NCBI GenBank assembly: GCA_020746995.1
Contig: JAGPXD010000006.1
Coordinates: 2,046,001-2,110,000 of the forward strand
Length of the DNA stretch: 64,000 nucleotides
Reading direction: 5' to 3'
DNA from: Plectosphaerella cucumerina
Taxonomy: Eukaryota > Ascomycota > Sordariomycetes > Glomerellales > Plectosphaerellaceae
The position numbers and the translations under genes are program-made. The first letter of the stretch is position 1, and the number at the start of each line of letters is the position of its first letter. The notes under the pieces were generated by a model. The model did not search any database and was not told the DNA's origin. It saw only the letters and a list, made by a program, of their open reading frames with translations. Positions 43,568 through 54,597 of this stretch are shown one piece after another.

Positions 43568-44215
43568 TGGACGTCGAGATATAGAGGTAGAAGAGGAGCG
43601 ATTGGGGTAAGAGGTGAACTTTAGACCAGAAATGGACTTTGATAGCCTACTCCTGTGAGTTTTCGGTAAGTCAGTTGAACATGATGCTCAAGGTGAAGTA
43701 GGTCTCCGTCAGGAACCACCTTGACGGCCCCTGTAGGAAGATGGTTGGGATAACTGAGAAGAAACGGTGTCGCGTTAGAGCTCCATGATTTATCTGCCAA
43801 TCGATTGTCCGTGATTGCTTCGACATGGTGAGATAACAAACAGAACATGGAAGGTTGGGATGAAGTTGGAGGACGAGAGTTGGATGATGGATGATCTGAG
43901 GACATGTCACACCTCACCTCACCCTGTCTTGGCTTCCTGCCAGGGACCAGGTGCTCGAACCCGCCCATTGGCCCAGGGGCCGTGGCGCTAATTCCGGCTG
44001 CACGGCCACTAAAACCGAACCCGTTGGGCGGGACGATCGCTGGAGCTCAGTCCAGCTTCCCCCGCCACGTCAAGCCAAAGGCAGGGTCACCCGCCAAAGT
44101 TTCGCAACGTCGCGTCTCCCAAACTCCAGCTCGACCTTTGGAGGACACCACTGTCGCAACACCATCCGACACCCCCTCGCATCTCGACCCGCGCGGCGAC
44201 GGGACCCCCTCCACA
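43568..44215. other. intergenic, no gene seen
   Basis: Between the Nudix gene and ARL3 on the same strand; the right part is the probable ARL3 promoter and leader. Confidence 0.5.
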
Positions 44216-45014
44216 ATGTACCACCTCGCAAAGAGCCTCTACATGCTCGCGACCAGCAAAGAAGGTCCGCCTCCCCACCCTCCAGCGCATCCCCCAACTC
44301 GACCTTCCCGCTGACTTTTCCCCTCCAGAGTTCTCCGTCATCCTCCTCGGCCTCGACAATGCCGGCAAGACAACCTTCCACGAGCAGGTTAAATCGCTCT
44401 TCCTCGAATCCCACCCCGACCCAAAGCTGAAGACCGTTCCCACCGTCGGCCAGAACGTCTCGACCATCGAGTTCCCCGACATGTACCTCAAGATCTGGGA
44501 TGTCGGCGGCCAGCTCTCCCTGCGAAAGCTGTGGCAGAGCTACTACTCCAGCGCCCACGCCATCGTCTTCATCCTCGACTCGACCGACATTGGCGACGGA
44601 AACCTTATTGAGGAAGACGAGGACGACCACCACCTCGTGCGCCGCGCCGACCCCTCGATTCCCTCCTCTTCTGCCGCCACAGCCTCGCCAGCGCGTGACC
44701 CTGTCGTCGACCACGAGGGTCGTCTAGAGGAGTGCCGCGCCGTGCTTGAGGACGTCCTACAGCACTCTGAGGCCGAGGGTGTTCCTGTACTCGTGCTGGC
44801 CAACAAGCAGGATCGCGAGGACTGCGTCGAGGTCGTCCGCATCAAGGAGGGACTCGTCAAGAAGGTGTTTGAGAGCGAAAAGGCACACAGCATCCGCGAC
44901 TCGCGTGTACTCCCCGTCAGCGCCCTGACCGGCACGGGTGTCCGCGAGGCCGTCGAGTGGGTGCGGTCGCGCGTCAAGTGGAACAAGGAGTCACGGCCGC
45001 CCGTCATGCGGTGA
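44216..45014 (+). CDS. ARL3: ARF-related GTPase ARL3/ARFRP1
   Basis: Two exons (44216-44264 and 44329-45014) join in phase to 244 residues; the intron has a weak GTCCGC donor but a good CTGAC branch site and CTCCAG acceptor. The start MYHLAKSLY lacks Gly2. Arl3/ARFRP1 proteins are N-acetylated on Met-Phe/Tyr and recruited through Sys1, which this start fits. Motifs: G1 GLDNAGKTT (24-32), PTVGQNVSTIEF, WDVGGQLSLRKLW, NKQD and a final SALTGTGV. Compared with the usual length of about 200, an insertion of some 40 residues, rich in Asp/Glu then Ser/Ala/Pro, sits between DSTD and RLEECR. Arl3 activates Arl1 recruitment at the trans-Golgi in yeast. Confidence 0.93.
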
Positions 45015-45296
45015 TGCCGTCCGGATCTTTTGTTTATTTTTACGACCTGTCTCTTACTTCGGTTCATCTAGGGAGCGAGCGGCTCTTGTCACGGCATGGC
45101 ATGGCGGGGCATGGAGGATCTTGGAGACTTATCTTTGCGTCTCCGGCGAACGGCGTTGGGCGATGGGATGAAGATGCATTTTTAGAGGAAGATAAGACGG
45201 GCCTGCGGGACCCTCGCATGTTTGTATCCATTTATTTTCATATCATTCCCCCCGGGTATCATGTCCTTTCCACTTTCAAACACGGCCTATGGCCCC

Positions 45297-46248
45297 TCAG
45301 ATGTCCGGAAGCCGGTCGTTCTCCGCCGACAACAGCTCTGAGATGAGGCCGCCCTTGTCCCTCCTCCGCGCGTCGTCCTCCAGGGCCTTGTCGACAATGT
45401 CGGAGATCTCCTTGACCTTCTGCGCCGCGACGGAAGCGCATTGCAGCAGCGCCGTGGCCTCGACGGCGGCGCCGCCCAGCTTGGCCACCTGACACACCTC
45501 GCCATGCTTGTTCAGGCTGATGGTGCAGCCGCCGGCGCGCAGCTGCTCCTCCTTCCAGTCCGGGTCGAGCAGTGCAATCTCGCCCTCGTCGCCAAGGAAG
45601 CCGAAGCTGATGCAGTAGGGCGAGTGCAGCCAGCCCAGCGGCACGGGCTCGCGCTCAGCGGCCGTGTAGACGGTCAGCTCCTCGCCCTGGACGACGGCGT
45701 CGGGCTTTCGGAAGTGGCGCAGCGCAGCGACGGTCGCCACGCACGCCGCGTCGACCAAGTTGCCGTCGTGCGAGAGGACGTGGACGTCGGCTCGGATCGA
45801 CCACACCTTTGACCCGGCCATGAGACACAGCGACTCAACGTCGAGGGCGCCCGACCGCCGGATCGTCTTCTCCAGTGCCCTAGACAGTAGCACCTCCTGC
45901 TCTGTTGGCGGCTGGTTCGGTGCGAACGCCGGGGATGCCATGGGTGACAGCTCCGTCGCGATCTGGAAGATGCCCTGGAACGGGCGGTCCGAGTAGGGTA
46001 CCGTGACCTCTGCCGAGATCCTCACCACGATCCTGCGCGGGTCAGCAAAGGGTATGGTATGTATCGAAGGAAGAGACGTACCTTGTCCTGCCGAGGGTCA
46101 CGTCCGCAACGCCATATTCATCGCCAAAGCTGAGCTGGAACTTGCGATACTCGTCGAAGCCCCGGCCGTCTAGCCTGATCTTCTCCTGCAGGGCCTTGAG
46201 GACGAAGGCCTTTTCGTTCACCGAGAGCTCTGCTTCCCGGTGAGGCAT
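45297..46248 (-). CDS. RRP45: exosome subunit RRP45
   Basis: Two exons (46248-46082 and 46032-45297) join in phase to 300 residues; donor is GTACGT, acceptor GCGCAG, with a GCTGAC branch site. The protein is an RNase PH-fold ring subunit of the nuclear and cytoplasmic 3'-5' RNA exosome. Marks are EKAFVLKALQEKIRLDGRGF, QLSFGDEYGVADVTLGRTR, ISAEVTVPYSDRPFQG and GNLVDAACVATVAALRHF. Length equals yeast Rrp45, without the long C-terminal extension of the animal protein. Like other eukaryotic ring subunits it is presumed catalytically inactive. It is transcribed divergently from CWC15 across about 300 bp. Confidence 0.94.
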
Positions 46249-46552
46249 GGTGGCGGTGTTTTTAGCGGATCAAATTGGGATGAGACTGCTATTGTTCGTC
46301 TTGTTTCGAGAGCGCCAAGAGTGTGAGGTATGAGGGCGTGGCGAGTGATGTGAAGTGGTGACTTTGATGCAAGTTCATCGATGAGCAGGGGTTACGCCCA
46401 AGAAGTGAAGCTTAGCGCATTGGCGGGGGGCAGACAAAAATTCTGCCGGGCGGTCAAGGCGCCAGCCGACCGTCGTCTAGGCATCTGCAGCGACCGATTG
46501 TCACTGACGCTCTATCCAACCTCATCAATCCCCCCATTCGACATCCGCAGCC
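46249..46552. promoter_or_regulatory. bidirectional promoter region RRP45/CWC15
   Basis: A 304-bp gap separates the start codons of two divergent RNA-processing genes. No TATA box is obvious. It must serve both. Confidence 0.55.
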
Positions 46553-47364
46553 ATGACTACAGCCCACAGACCGACATTCGATCCCGTAGGACTCTCTCTT
46601 CTCGTCTCCCACGACTTGCGCTAACTTCCTCCAGGCACGAGGCAAGGAAGCCCTCCGCGGCCCTGCCTACCATCAACGCCTCCTTCCCGCCCACACACAG
46701 CTCAAGTACCGCCAGGCCGGCCAGGGCGGCGATGCCGACGACGAGTCCCACGATCTTGCCGCTGAACTCCTGGCTGCCGAGAAGGCACACTTCGCGAAGA
46801 GGAACGGCGGCTACCTGCCCCCTGCCGACGACGATGCGCCGTCTGGTGGCGTCAAGCGTGCGCTCGAGTCTGGCGGCGGCGGTGGAGGAGACACACAAGA
46901 CGGCGAGGAAGAAGACTTTGAAGCGAAACGGCGGCGGATATTAGAAGAATCACGCGACATCGACGCAGACTCGGAAGAAGACGACGATGATGACGACAGC
47001 GACGACAGCGAAGACGACGAGGACGCGGAGCTACAGAGGGAACTGGAGAAGATCAGGCGCGAGCGGGCCGAGAAGCGAGAGCGTGAGGAGCGTGAAAAGG
47101 CTGCCGTCGAAGAGGAGGCGCGTGAGCGCGACATCGCCCTTGGCAACCCGCTGCTCAACAAGCCTGACTTCAACATGAAGCGGCGGTGGGATGATGACGT
47201 GGTGTTCAAGAACCAGGCGCGGGGGACGGATGACCGGGGAAAGAACAAGGAGTTCATCAACGTGAGTTTGCTGATTGGTGTTATTGGGCGTGGGCTAACA
47301 TCTGTCACAGGATCTGCTGCGGTCGGACTTCCACAAGCGCTTCATGAGCAAGTATGTCAGGTAG
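46553..47364 (+). CDS. CWC15: pre-mRNA splicing factor CWC15
   Basis: Three exons (46553-46585, 46635-47261 and 47311-47364) join in phase to 237 residues. Cwc15 is a component of the Prp19/NTC complex in active spliceosomes. The conserved ends are both present: MTTAHRPTFDPARGKEA at the N-terminus (across the first intron) and LLNKPDFNMKRRWDDDVVFK with a following NQARG and the last exon DLLRSDFHKRFMSKYVR. The middle is an acidic tract followed by an Arg/Glu-rich coiled coil, as usual. The first exon is only 33 nt. The gene shares its upstream region with RRP45. Confidence 0.95.
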
Positions 47365-47719
47365 ATTGTTATGATATGGAAATGCAGTGCGCATGAGTTG
47401 CACGAGACTACGATACCCCTTTCTTTCCGTCCAATTTGCCTCGTAAGGTGGGTTGGTGTGATGGAGATGTGACGCTCACACAGCCTGTGGGAATGATTAA
47501 CTGATCCAGCATGATTGCCGGCTCGTTTCGACCATGTGAACAGTCTCGGTTTCGGACTCGATTCACACAACTCGCAAGACATGACCATGCCGCCAGGAAT
47601 CAACCTTCACTCAACGACGGTCTTGGGGAGCAGTTGCTACTTGCATGGGTTTCTTTGCTGCAGTCTCTGACGCCGTCACATAGTCTTGAGCACTTGACGA
47701 AAGGACACGAGCACTACCT
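47365..47719. other. convergent intergenic region
   Basis: 3' flanks of CWC15 and the minus-strand GPI protein gene. No gene seen. Confidence 0.5.
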
Positions 47720-48740
47720 CTACAAGGCCAGAAGCGAGGCCGCGGCGACACTTGCTGCTCCCAGCATGACCCAAACCACCTGAAGTCTGGCGCCAGCATT
47801 GCCGTCATCATTCGCAGTTCCACCACCACCTGATCCGCCTCCACCCTGTCCGCCGTCATCACCCGTCGGGATGGCCGTCACATTGATCCTATCACCACTC
47901 CCTTCGACAGGCTCAGGCCGCACGCATACGAGCTGCAGGTCGATATCTTCGTACGCCCTTGGCGCAGGCACAGGGTACCGAGCCGCGATACCAATGGCCG
48001 CAATGGTCATCTGCTCCTCCGCCGACCGCCAGAATAACTCGCTAGCCCAAGGGGACGACGCATTTCCGGATGGCTGTGGCACACGGCTTGAAAAGATTTC
48101 AGGCGGGAACTCGCTCACGAAGCCTGGGAAGAGCGATATGGTCAGCAAAGAGCAGCACAACGAGCGAGGGGGACGAACCGCTGGACAAGCGCGTGAGGAG
48201 GAGGTATTCGTCAAAGATATTCTCCGGACAACTGAGGTTGGTGAGAGGCGTCTGCTGGAACAGCCCCACGGTGCGAAAGTCGGTAGGATAGTCGCCGCCC
48301 ACGACCAGTGACCACTTGAGGATATCGATCAAGTTGGCGGCGCACTCTGCGCCCAAGAGGCCATCACACCCATTGTTCCCGCCCGAGACTGTGCCCGTCG
48401 CGTTGGTGAGGAGCATACCCACGGTGCTGCTCCTATTCGCGTTCGGGTCGATTTGAAGCGTGTCATTGTCGTAGGACAACCACGCCGAGACGCTGATTGT
48501 GTCGCCTCTGTAATCTATCGGCCGGCCGGAGAGCGAGTCGGATATCTCATCTTCGAAGAAGACGCGGAAACCGTAGCCGAAAGTCGGCGGTTCCTGGAAG
48601 AGGGGTTCAAAGTCAAAGGTTGCGGAGCCGTAGGCGTCGACGCAGGTCTTGTCGAGGTAGTGGTCGCATGTGCCCTGTGCGGAGGCATGGCCAGAGAAGA
48701 GGCCGAGGCCGACGGCCAGTCCTAGACGATGGGCTCTCAT
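47720..48740 (-). CDS. secreted GPI-anchored protein, unknown function
   Basis: Two exons (48740-48179 and 48123-47720) join in phase to 321 residues; donor is GTTCGT, acceptor TTCCCAG, with a GCTGAC branch site. The signal peptide ends near HASAQ. The ectodomain has several sequons (NDT, NRS, NAT, NLS), paired cysteines (CDHY..CVDAY, GCDGLLGAECA) and FWRSAEEQMTIAAIGIA followed by YPVPAPRAYEDIDLQLVCV. A Gly/Ser-rich linker leads to a hydrophobic end (VVWVMLGAASVAAASLLAL), consistent with a GPI signal. I recognise this as a conserved-looking fungal surface protein but cannot name a family. Probably on the plasma membrane or in the wall. Confidence 0.72.
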
Positions 48741-49610
48741 GTTTCTTGTTGTTGCTTCTCGATCAAGGGTTCTGGAGAAGACATCACGCCAGAGACCGCG
48801 GGAGCAGGCTTGCTCGGCTACTCATAACTTAGAGGTCGCGGCCTGAGATTACGCCGTGCTGATTATCGCGACATGAGCTTCCGCCGAGGAGTTGTTCGAG
48901 CCAGCGTTTTAACCCCTGTCTAACGCTTGGGTACGGTACCCAAACCCTGAACCGCCGGATGATCATGCAGTTCTGAGCGCCAACGGAACTGAGCAACGCG
49001 GGATATGAACCTGATCAGGGGTGAGGAATGCCCTCATTGGCCTCTCGAGAAAAAGGCTTGCATTAGGGTGTGGTCATATGCAGTTGTGCCTGTGGCGTCG
49101 ACGTTACAACGGCCGAGGCGGTTTTCAGCTTGATCAGGGGCGGGAAGTCAACAACCAACGGCCTCGCTTGTTCTATTATTACCTCATGTTGGACGAGCCT
49201 CGGTTTGTCAGATGTAGGAAGCTCGATGGGGGTAGACATGGCGTCGTCAAGTATACCAAGACAACACAGGAAGAACTTTGAGTGCATGACAGTGGTCAAC
49301 CTCAGCTTTAATCTTGGGAGTTGTCTGAGTATCGGTGGATAAGTTCAGTCAGGGGAAGTTGCGAGGCATAGCATGAACCTCCGAAAGCCAGCCTTTGGCC
49401 ACAGAAGATCACATCAGATCACCATCAGCACCATGTCATCAAAACCTCAGTTCACCACTAGGCATACCAGGCCTCACGCCCAGCACGCATCGAGAAGTAA
49501 TGCCCCCTTTCCCATAAACATACAGCCCCTCCCCGCGGAGCGGACAAAGTTATTACAAGCCCCAGCGTTTCTCCTCACCTCACCTCGCCCAGGCTCGCCA
49601 CTCGATCCCT
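48741..49610. other. intergenic, no gene seen
   Basis: Promoter of the minus-strand GPI protein gene and 3' flank of the RING-RS gene. Short ORFs only. Confidence 0.5.
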
Positions 49611-52488
49611 CTAAGCCCAGCGGCTACTCTCACGCTCATCCTCAAGCCGACGCATCCTCTCCTCATCATCCCCCGCGTCGCCACGCCTACTCTTGCGCCT
49701 CCCACGGCGCCCATCGTCCGCCTCGTCACCACCACGGCCGCGCTTGCCCGTCACTGAAGCGAGGCCTGCCATGCGCTGCGTCTCGCGCAGGAGACGCTCG
49801 CGGTTCCGCGCCTCTCGCTCCAGGGCGTGCGCGTCTTTGCCCGCCGCCGCGTCCGAAGATGGCTTGCCGCTGCCGCCCTTAATCTCGAGCCCGTTGCTCG
49901 GCTCGGGCGACTGTCGCCTGCTGCGGTGGTGGTCCTTGTCGCGGTCGCGGTGGTCCCTGCGCCGGTAGTCTCTGTCGCGGTCGCGGTCTCTCTCGCGGTC
50001 CCGATCCTTGCGGTCGCGGTCGTAGTCCCTGTCGCGGTTTCTATCGCGATCGCGGTCTCGGTGGGAGCGCCGGCTCGACTTGTGCCGGTCATCATCGTCG
50101 CGGTGCTTGTCCTTGTCTCTGACATCGCGGTCTCTGTCGCGTTCTCGCTCACGGTCCCTGTCCCGGTCCCTGTCCCGGCGCCTGTCGTCCCGATCCCGAC
50201 GGCTGCGGTGACCGGACCGGCGCGACTCGGCCGGAGAGATGGTCCTGGACCTGTTCTCGTTGCCCTCTTCTCTGTGGCGAGAGCGGGTCTCCTCCTCGTC
50301 ATTGTCGTGCCTTCGGCTCTTGTGTTTACGGCGACGATGGTCATCATCGCGCGGCTCTTCACGAGAACGGGACGTCGAGCGATGGCGCCTCTTGCGGCTC
50401 TGGTCACTCCTGAGGTCACGGCTCCTGCTCCGAGGACGGGCCTCTGGAGCTACAGCGTCCGGCTGGTCGTCCTCGCGGCCGCCTTGCCCGTCATAGTCCT
50501 TGTCGCGACTAGTACTCGCGCCGCGCTGGCTGCCATGGTCTCTGCCCCTCTGTGCAATCGAGGTGCTGCGAGACCGTTGCTGATCATGCTCAGGGAAGAC
50601 GCCTCCGTTGGCGGGGGAGTTCTGCTGGCTGTGATCAGGGCCAACCTGGTAGCCCAGGGCCCGCAAGTTATGCAGGCTGGTGTTAGGAAGGCCCTGTCTC
50701 ATTGCCTTTGGTCCTTTAGGCGCATTCAACGGGACATCAGGCACCGGCTGCACGTGGCCTGGACCGAATTGGTTGGGACCTCCCTGGCCCATCATGGCAT
50801 TGCCGCCAGGAACGGCCGCATCACCGGATGCCGGACCGGCCTGGCCCTGCTGTGAAGTGGCATCGCCGCTGCCGCTGGCGTCGCCGGACCCTTGCTGGGT
50901 GTTTTCGGCGTCACCGCCGTCGTCCTGGCCGGCGCGGCTGCTGATGTCCCTGCCGAATTCGTCGACGCCTTGCTGCTGTTGCTGGGCCTGGCCGATGGCT
51001 CCGTTGCCAGCGACACCCAGAGCACCGTCCTGCTGGCCCTGCTGGTAGTTGTCGTTGGGTCCGTTCGCGTGCTGCTGGCCGAACTGCTGGTATCCTCCGC
51101 GGCCGTAGCCCGACCAGTTGCCGCGACCCCGGCCTCGGCCTCCGCGGCCGCCGGGGCCTCGCCTGTAGTCATTGTACTGGTGGCCATAATTACCTTGATT
51201 GAAGCCTTGTTGCTGGAATCCTGAGTTATATGTGCCATAATCACCAGAACCCATGACGCCATTCGGAGAATTGTAGTTATCTTGGCCGTAACCCCACGAC
51301 TGTTGTCCGTTCCAGTTATTGGATCCTGCTCCGAAGTTGCCACCAAAGCCACCCATGCCCATGCTCTGAGGACCAAAGCCGCCGTTCATGTACATGTTCT
51401 GCATTGCCATGGGGTCCATGCCCATGCCGGCCATGCCTGGTTTGGTGTCAGGGTTAAGGTCAGGGGTGGCGGAGCAGGACGACTTACCCATCATGGGGAA
51501 GGAGCCGAAGGCATTGGCGCCCATGCCGTTCTGCATGGCCATCATCATCTGCATCTGGTTGTAGTCGGTGCCATTATTGCCAAAGCCCATGCCGTTGAAG
51601 GCAGCTGGGTTGGCCGCATCGGCACTGGGGTTGGCTTCGTTGCCGTCCTCGTCGGCCTGCTGACCCTCGGCAACGGCGTCACCGTCCTGGGGCTGCTCGG
51701 TGGTCTCGATAACGGTCTGGTCATCCTGACCGGGTTCTTTGGAGGCGTCAGGCTCGCCATCGGCGGGCTGGTCAGCGGAAGACTGGTTCTCTTGCGCATC
51801 ATTCTGCTTCAGTTAGCTGGTATCCCAAATAAAAGGGGTTCCCGCGTTTGCTCACTTGCGCAACGTCCTGTGTCTCAGCAGATGACTGCTCCTGCTGGGC
51901 TTCAGCAGCAGGAGCATCGGTCGGCTGAGGGACAGCGGTGTCACCGGCGATGACAGGAGCCTCTTGGGAAGCTTCCGCGGCTTGAGGCTGTGACGGAGCG
52001 CTGGCGGGGAGCGCGGCGGTGGGCTTCGCATCGATGGGAGTAACGGGGGTCGCATCCTTGGACTCCCTCAGCTTGGCCTCCTCATTCTTCTTCTCCTGCG
52101 TGCGCAAGAAGACCTTGACGGTGGTGCGGAGGGACTTGTGGGGTGTGCAGCCGTCGGCGGAAACAGGCGTGTGCTCGCATATCGGACACGTCGTGGGGAG
52201 CGTCGACTGGCCTGTGTTCGCGCATCATATCAGTACGGGGGCGCGCAACAGTCGCAACGAGAGGGACGTACAGGATTCGCAGATGGCCTGCTCGCAACAG
52301 GGCAGGCGAAAAGCATTGACGGCCAGTTTGCTACAGATGGCACATCGCAGCTTCAGCGGGATGTCGTCGGGGTTGAGCGAGCTGCGCATTCGGTGTCAGC
52401 GTCGGATGTCCTGCGATGACCTCAAAGAAGGGCGCCGCAGGTCCTACCTAATGAGCTCGGCCTGAGCCGGGGTGATTGTCGAAGCCAT
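49611..52488 (-). CDS. RING-finger protein with RS/RD-rich C-terminus
   Basis: Five exons (52488-52448, 52381-52272, 52211-51856, 51806-51488 and 51436-49611) join in phase to 883 residues. Near the start is a RING-like finger, LRCAICSKLAVNAFRLPCC with ICESC and TTCPICEH, of the kind seen in Mpe1/RBBP6-type factors, but without an N-terminal DWNN domain. A Gln/Ala/Pro-rich region and a Met/Gly/Asn/Gln-rich low-complexity region follow (FGNNGTDYNQMQMMMAMQNG, then RGG-like GRGGRGRGRGNW). The last third is a long Arg-Ser, Arg-Asp and Arg-Glu repeat region typical of nuclear RNA-processing proteins. The ending has ERLLRETQRMAGLASVTGKR. A role in pre-mRNA splicing or 3'-end formation is likely but inferred. 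Confidence 0.8.
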
Positions 52489-53189
52489 GGTCAACGACGG
52501 GGCTGGTCGGTCAGAAAGACGCCCACATGGGCGATGAGTGCTGATGACAGGCGGCGCGACAGACGAGCCGGTTGTCGAAAGATGAAGAGTAAGGAATTGG
52601 TTGCGGCTCAAGTCATGATGCGCCCCGGGGGAAGTGCTGAGGTGGTTGAAATCGCCGCGCCGTTTGTCGTCGCGTGCGCTGCTGCTGGGGGGGAAGTAGC
52701 GAGCGTCTGTGCAGCGGAAGCAGAGTTGAAGGCAGAGTGACGGAGATCGAAAAGTCGAGAATTAAGGTGGGGCCGCAAGATGACGCACCCAATCACGTGG
52801 CGTTTGTTCGGTCAATGGTAATGACAGCTCGGTGAAGTGGCTGCCGCCTGGTATCAGCCATTGTTTGGTTACATTGCCTCAGGACATCAATACTACCACG
52901 TCACTAATGGAACCGTCGAGAGCCCCCTGCTTCTGTCCCGAGCAAGTCATTCAAAGCCAGGTTTGGATAAGATACTAAAACAACAGCGAGATATCTTCAA
53001 GGACAACGCAGATGAGAATGACCAACCGATCTGAGAAAACAGACCCGGGAAACAGAGACCGTCCATAGTATGTCCCTCCCCAGCGTCTTTCCTCCGCTTC
53101 CGCCTCGCTATTGCTGCCAGCAAGACAGCCACAGTGTTTGCGTTCTGAGCCACACCCCTATCACCCTTCTTCCCCTCTCCCTCTCCCTA
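52489..53189. other. intergenic, no gene seen
   Basis: Promoter of the RING-RS gene and 3' flank of the Rab5 gene, both on the minus strand. Confidence 0.5.
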
Positions 53190-54034
53190 CTAGCACGCAC
53201 ACCCGTCCTTAGCCTGGGCATCCCTCTGGCCCGTCAGGGTAACCCTCTGCTCGTCGCCGCCCCTGCTCACAGCATTAGCGGCCCCCGGGCCCCTCGTGCT
53301 CTTGAGCGACGTCTCGGGGATGGCATTCGCAATGGCCGTGAAGACGTCCGTCACGTTGTGGCCCGTCTTGGCACTCGTCTCGAAGAAGAGCAGGCCCTCC
53401 TCGTCGGCGTAGCCCTTTGCCTCGTCGGTCGGCACCTTCCTGGCGCTGCCCTGCTCCTCGTCCTCGCCGGCCTCGTCATCGCCGCCGGGGGCGGAACCCG
53501 AGTCGCCGTCGCCGCACAGGTCGAGCTTGTTGCCGACAAGGGCGATGACGATGCCGGGCGACGCTTGCCTCTGCAGCTCGGCGACCCAGTGCTTCGCCTT
53601 GATGAGCGACGTGGGCTTGGTGAGGTCGTAGACGACGAGGGCGGCCTGGGCGTTGCGGTAGTACATGGGCGCCAGGGAGGCGAAGCGTTCTTGGCCGGCC
53701 GTGTCCCAGATCTCAAACTTGATCGTCCGGGTCGGCAGGTTGCACTTTTGTGTCAGGAAAGCCGCTGTTCCGGGCGGGTGGTCAGCATGGGCACGGGCAT
53801 CTCGGGGCGGCAGCGGTGGCGTGGTGACCTACCTCCGATGGTGGGCTCCTTGTTCTCTTGGAAGTCGTTGTTGACGAAGCGGAGGACGAGAGACGACTGT
53901 AGCTCCTGTCAGCGACCCGTTGGCCCCTAGGGAAGCCTGAACCGGGTTGTCCGCACCTTTCCGACGGCAGCCTCTCCCAGCAGCACCAGCTTGACGCTGC
54001 TGCTCGGCTTCGCGGCGTTTCCGGATCCCTCCAT
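53190..54034 (-). CDS. Rab5-family GTPase (Vps21/Ypt5)
   Basis: Three exons (54034-53957, 53896-53833 and 53764-53190) join in phase to 238 residues. G1 is GEAAVGKSS (split by intron 1 after Lys), switch I ends in KEPTIGAAFLTQ, G3 is WDTAGQERF, then [20 protein letters not shown]4 NKLD and G5 ETSAKTG. PTIGAAFLTQ and YYRNAQAA are Rab5 signatures. The C-terminus DGCAC is a CxC double-prenylation motif. After NKLDL an acidic, Gly/Ser-rich insertion of about 25 residues precedes [11 protein letters not shown], as in many filamentous-fungal Rab5 proteins. It acts in early-endosome fusion. It is head-to-head with KRI1. Confidence 0.94.
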
Positions 54035-54597
54035 TTCGCTGACGATCGTAGACCTTGGTGGCGGGTATAAATCGGATGACTGGGATTGGGTATGTCGGTT
54101 CAACGGCGGAGGTGTTGTGCTGATATGTTGATGGGGTTCGTCGTTGCCTGGGGGCAGCAGTGGCGGTTGGTGATGGTGGCTCGTTGGAGTTGCCAGGAAG
54201 TCGAGGGCCGCTCAGTTTCACTGCGACGTTTGGCTGCGGCCTGCCAGTGCGGCGCAACAATGACGAAGCAGGCCGACTCGACATGGCCCGTGCGCTTCTT
54301 CCCTGCATATGACCCACTAAATCAGGCTAGACTGGCTCTGTCTTCTTAAAGCGGCGGGAGTCCGGGAAGGAACTTTTGCCGGCCGCCGACCAACCGCCCG
54401 GGGCCCCGCTAAAAAAATCCATGGGCGGGACCGCTGTAGACCCAGAAAAAAGTTCGAGACGAATCGGTCGGCCTTTGGCAGGTTCATCTGCAAGCTCCTG
54501 CACCGTGAACGACGACGAAGACGACGACGACAACACGCCTCACCCAACGCCAGCACCTACTCCTACGGTCACAAGAATTCAAGGCGCCGACGCAATC
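54035..54597. promoter_or_regulatory. bidirectional promoter region Rab5/KRI1
   Basis: 563 bp between divergent start codons. The KRI1 frame is open upstream to 54376, but the ATG at 54598 begins the conserved part. No discrete element recognised. Confidence 0.5.

Noticed and set aside
43945..43990. GGTTCGAGCAC on the minus strand, resembling a tRNA B box
   Set aside because: It lacks the closing CC of the B box, and no A box or cloverleaf could be drawn around it.
49827..50855. A 342-codon plus-strand ORF, Val/Ala-rich, resembling membrane segments
   Set aside because: Antisense translation of the Arg-Ser/Arg-Asp repeat region of the RING-RS protein; such repeats give hydrophobic frames on the other strand.
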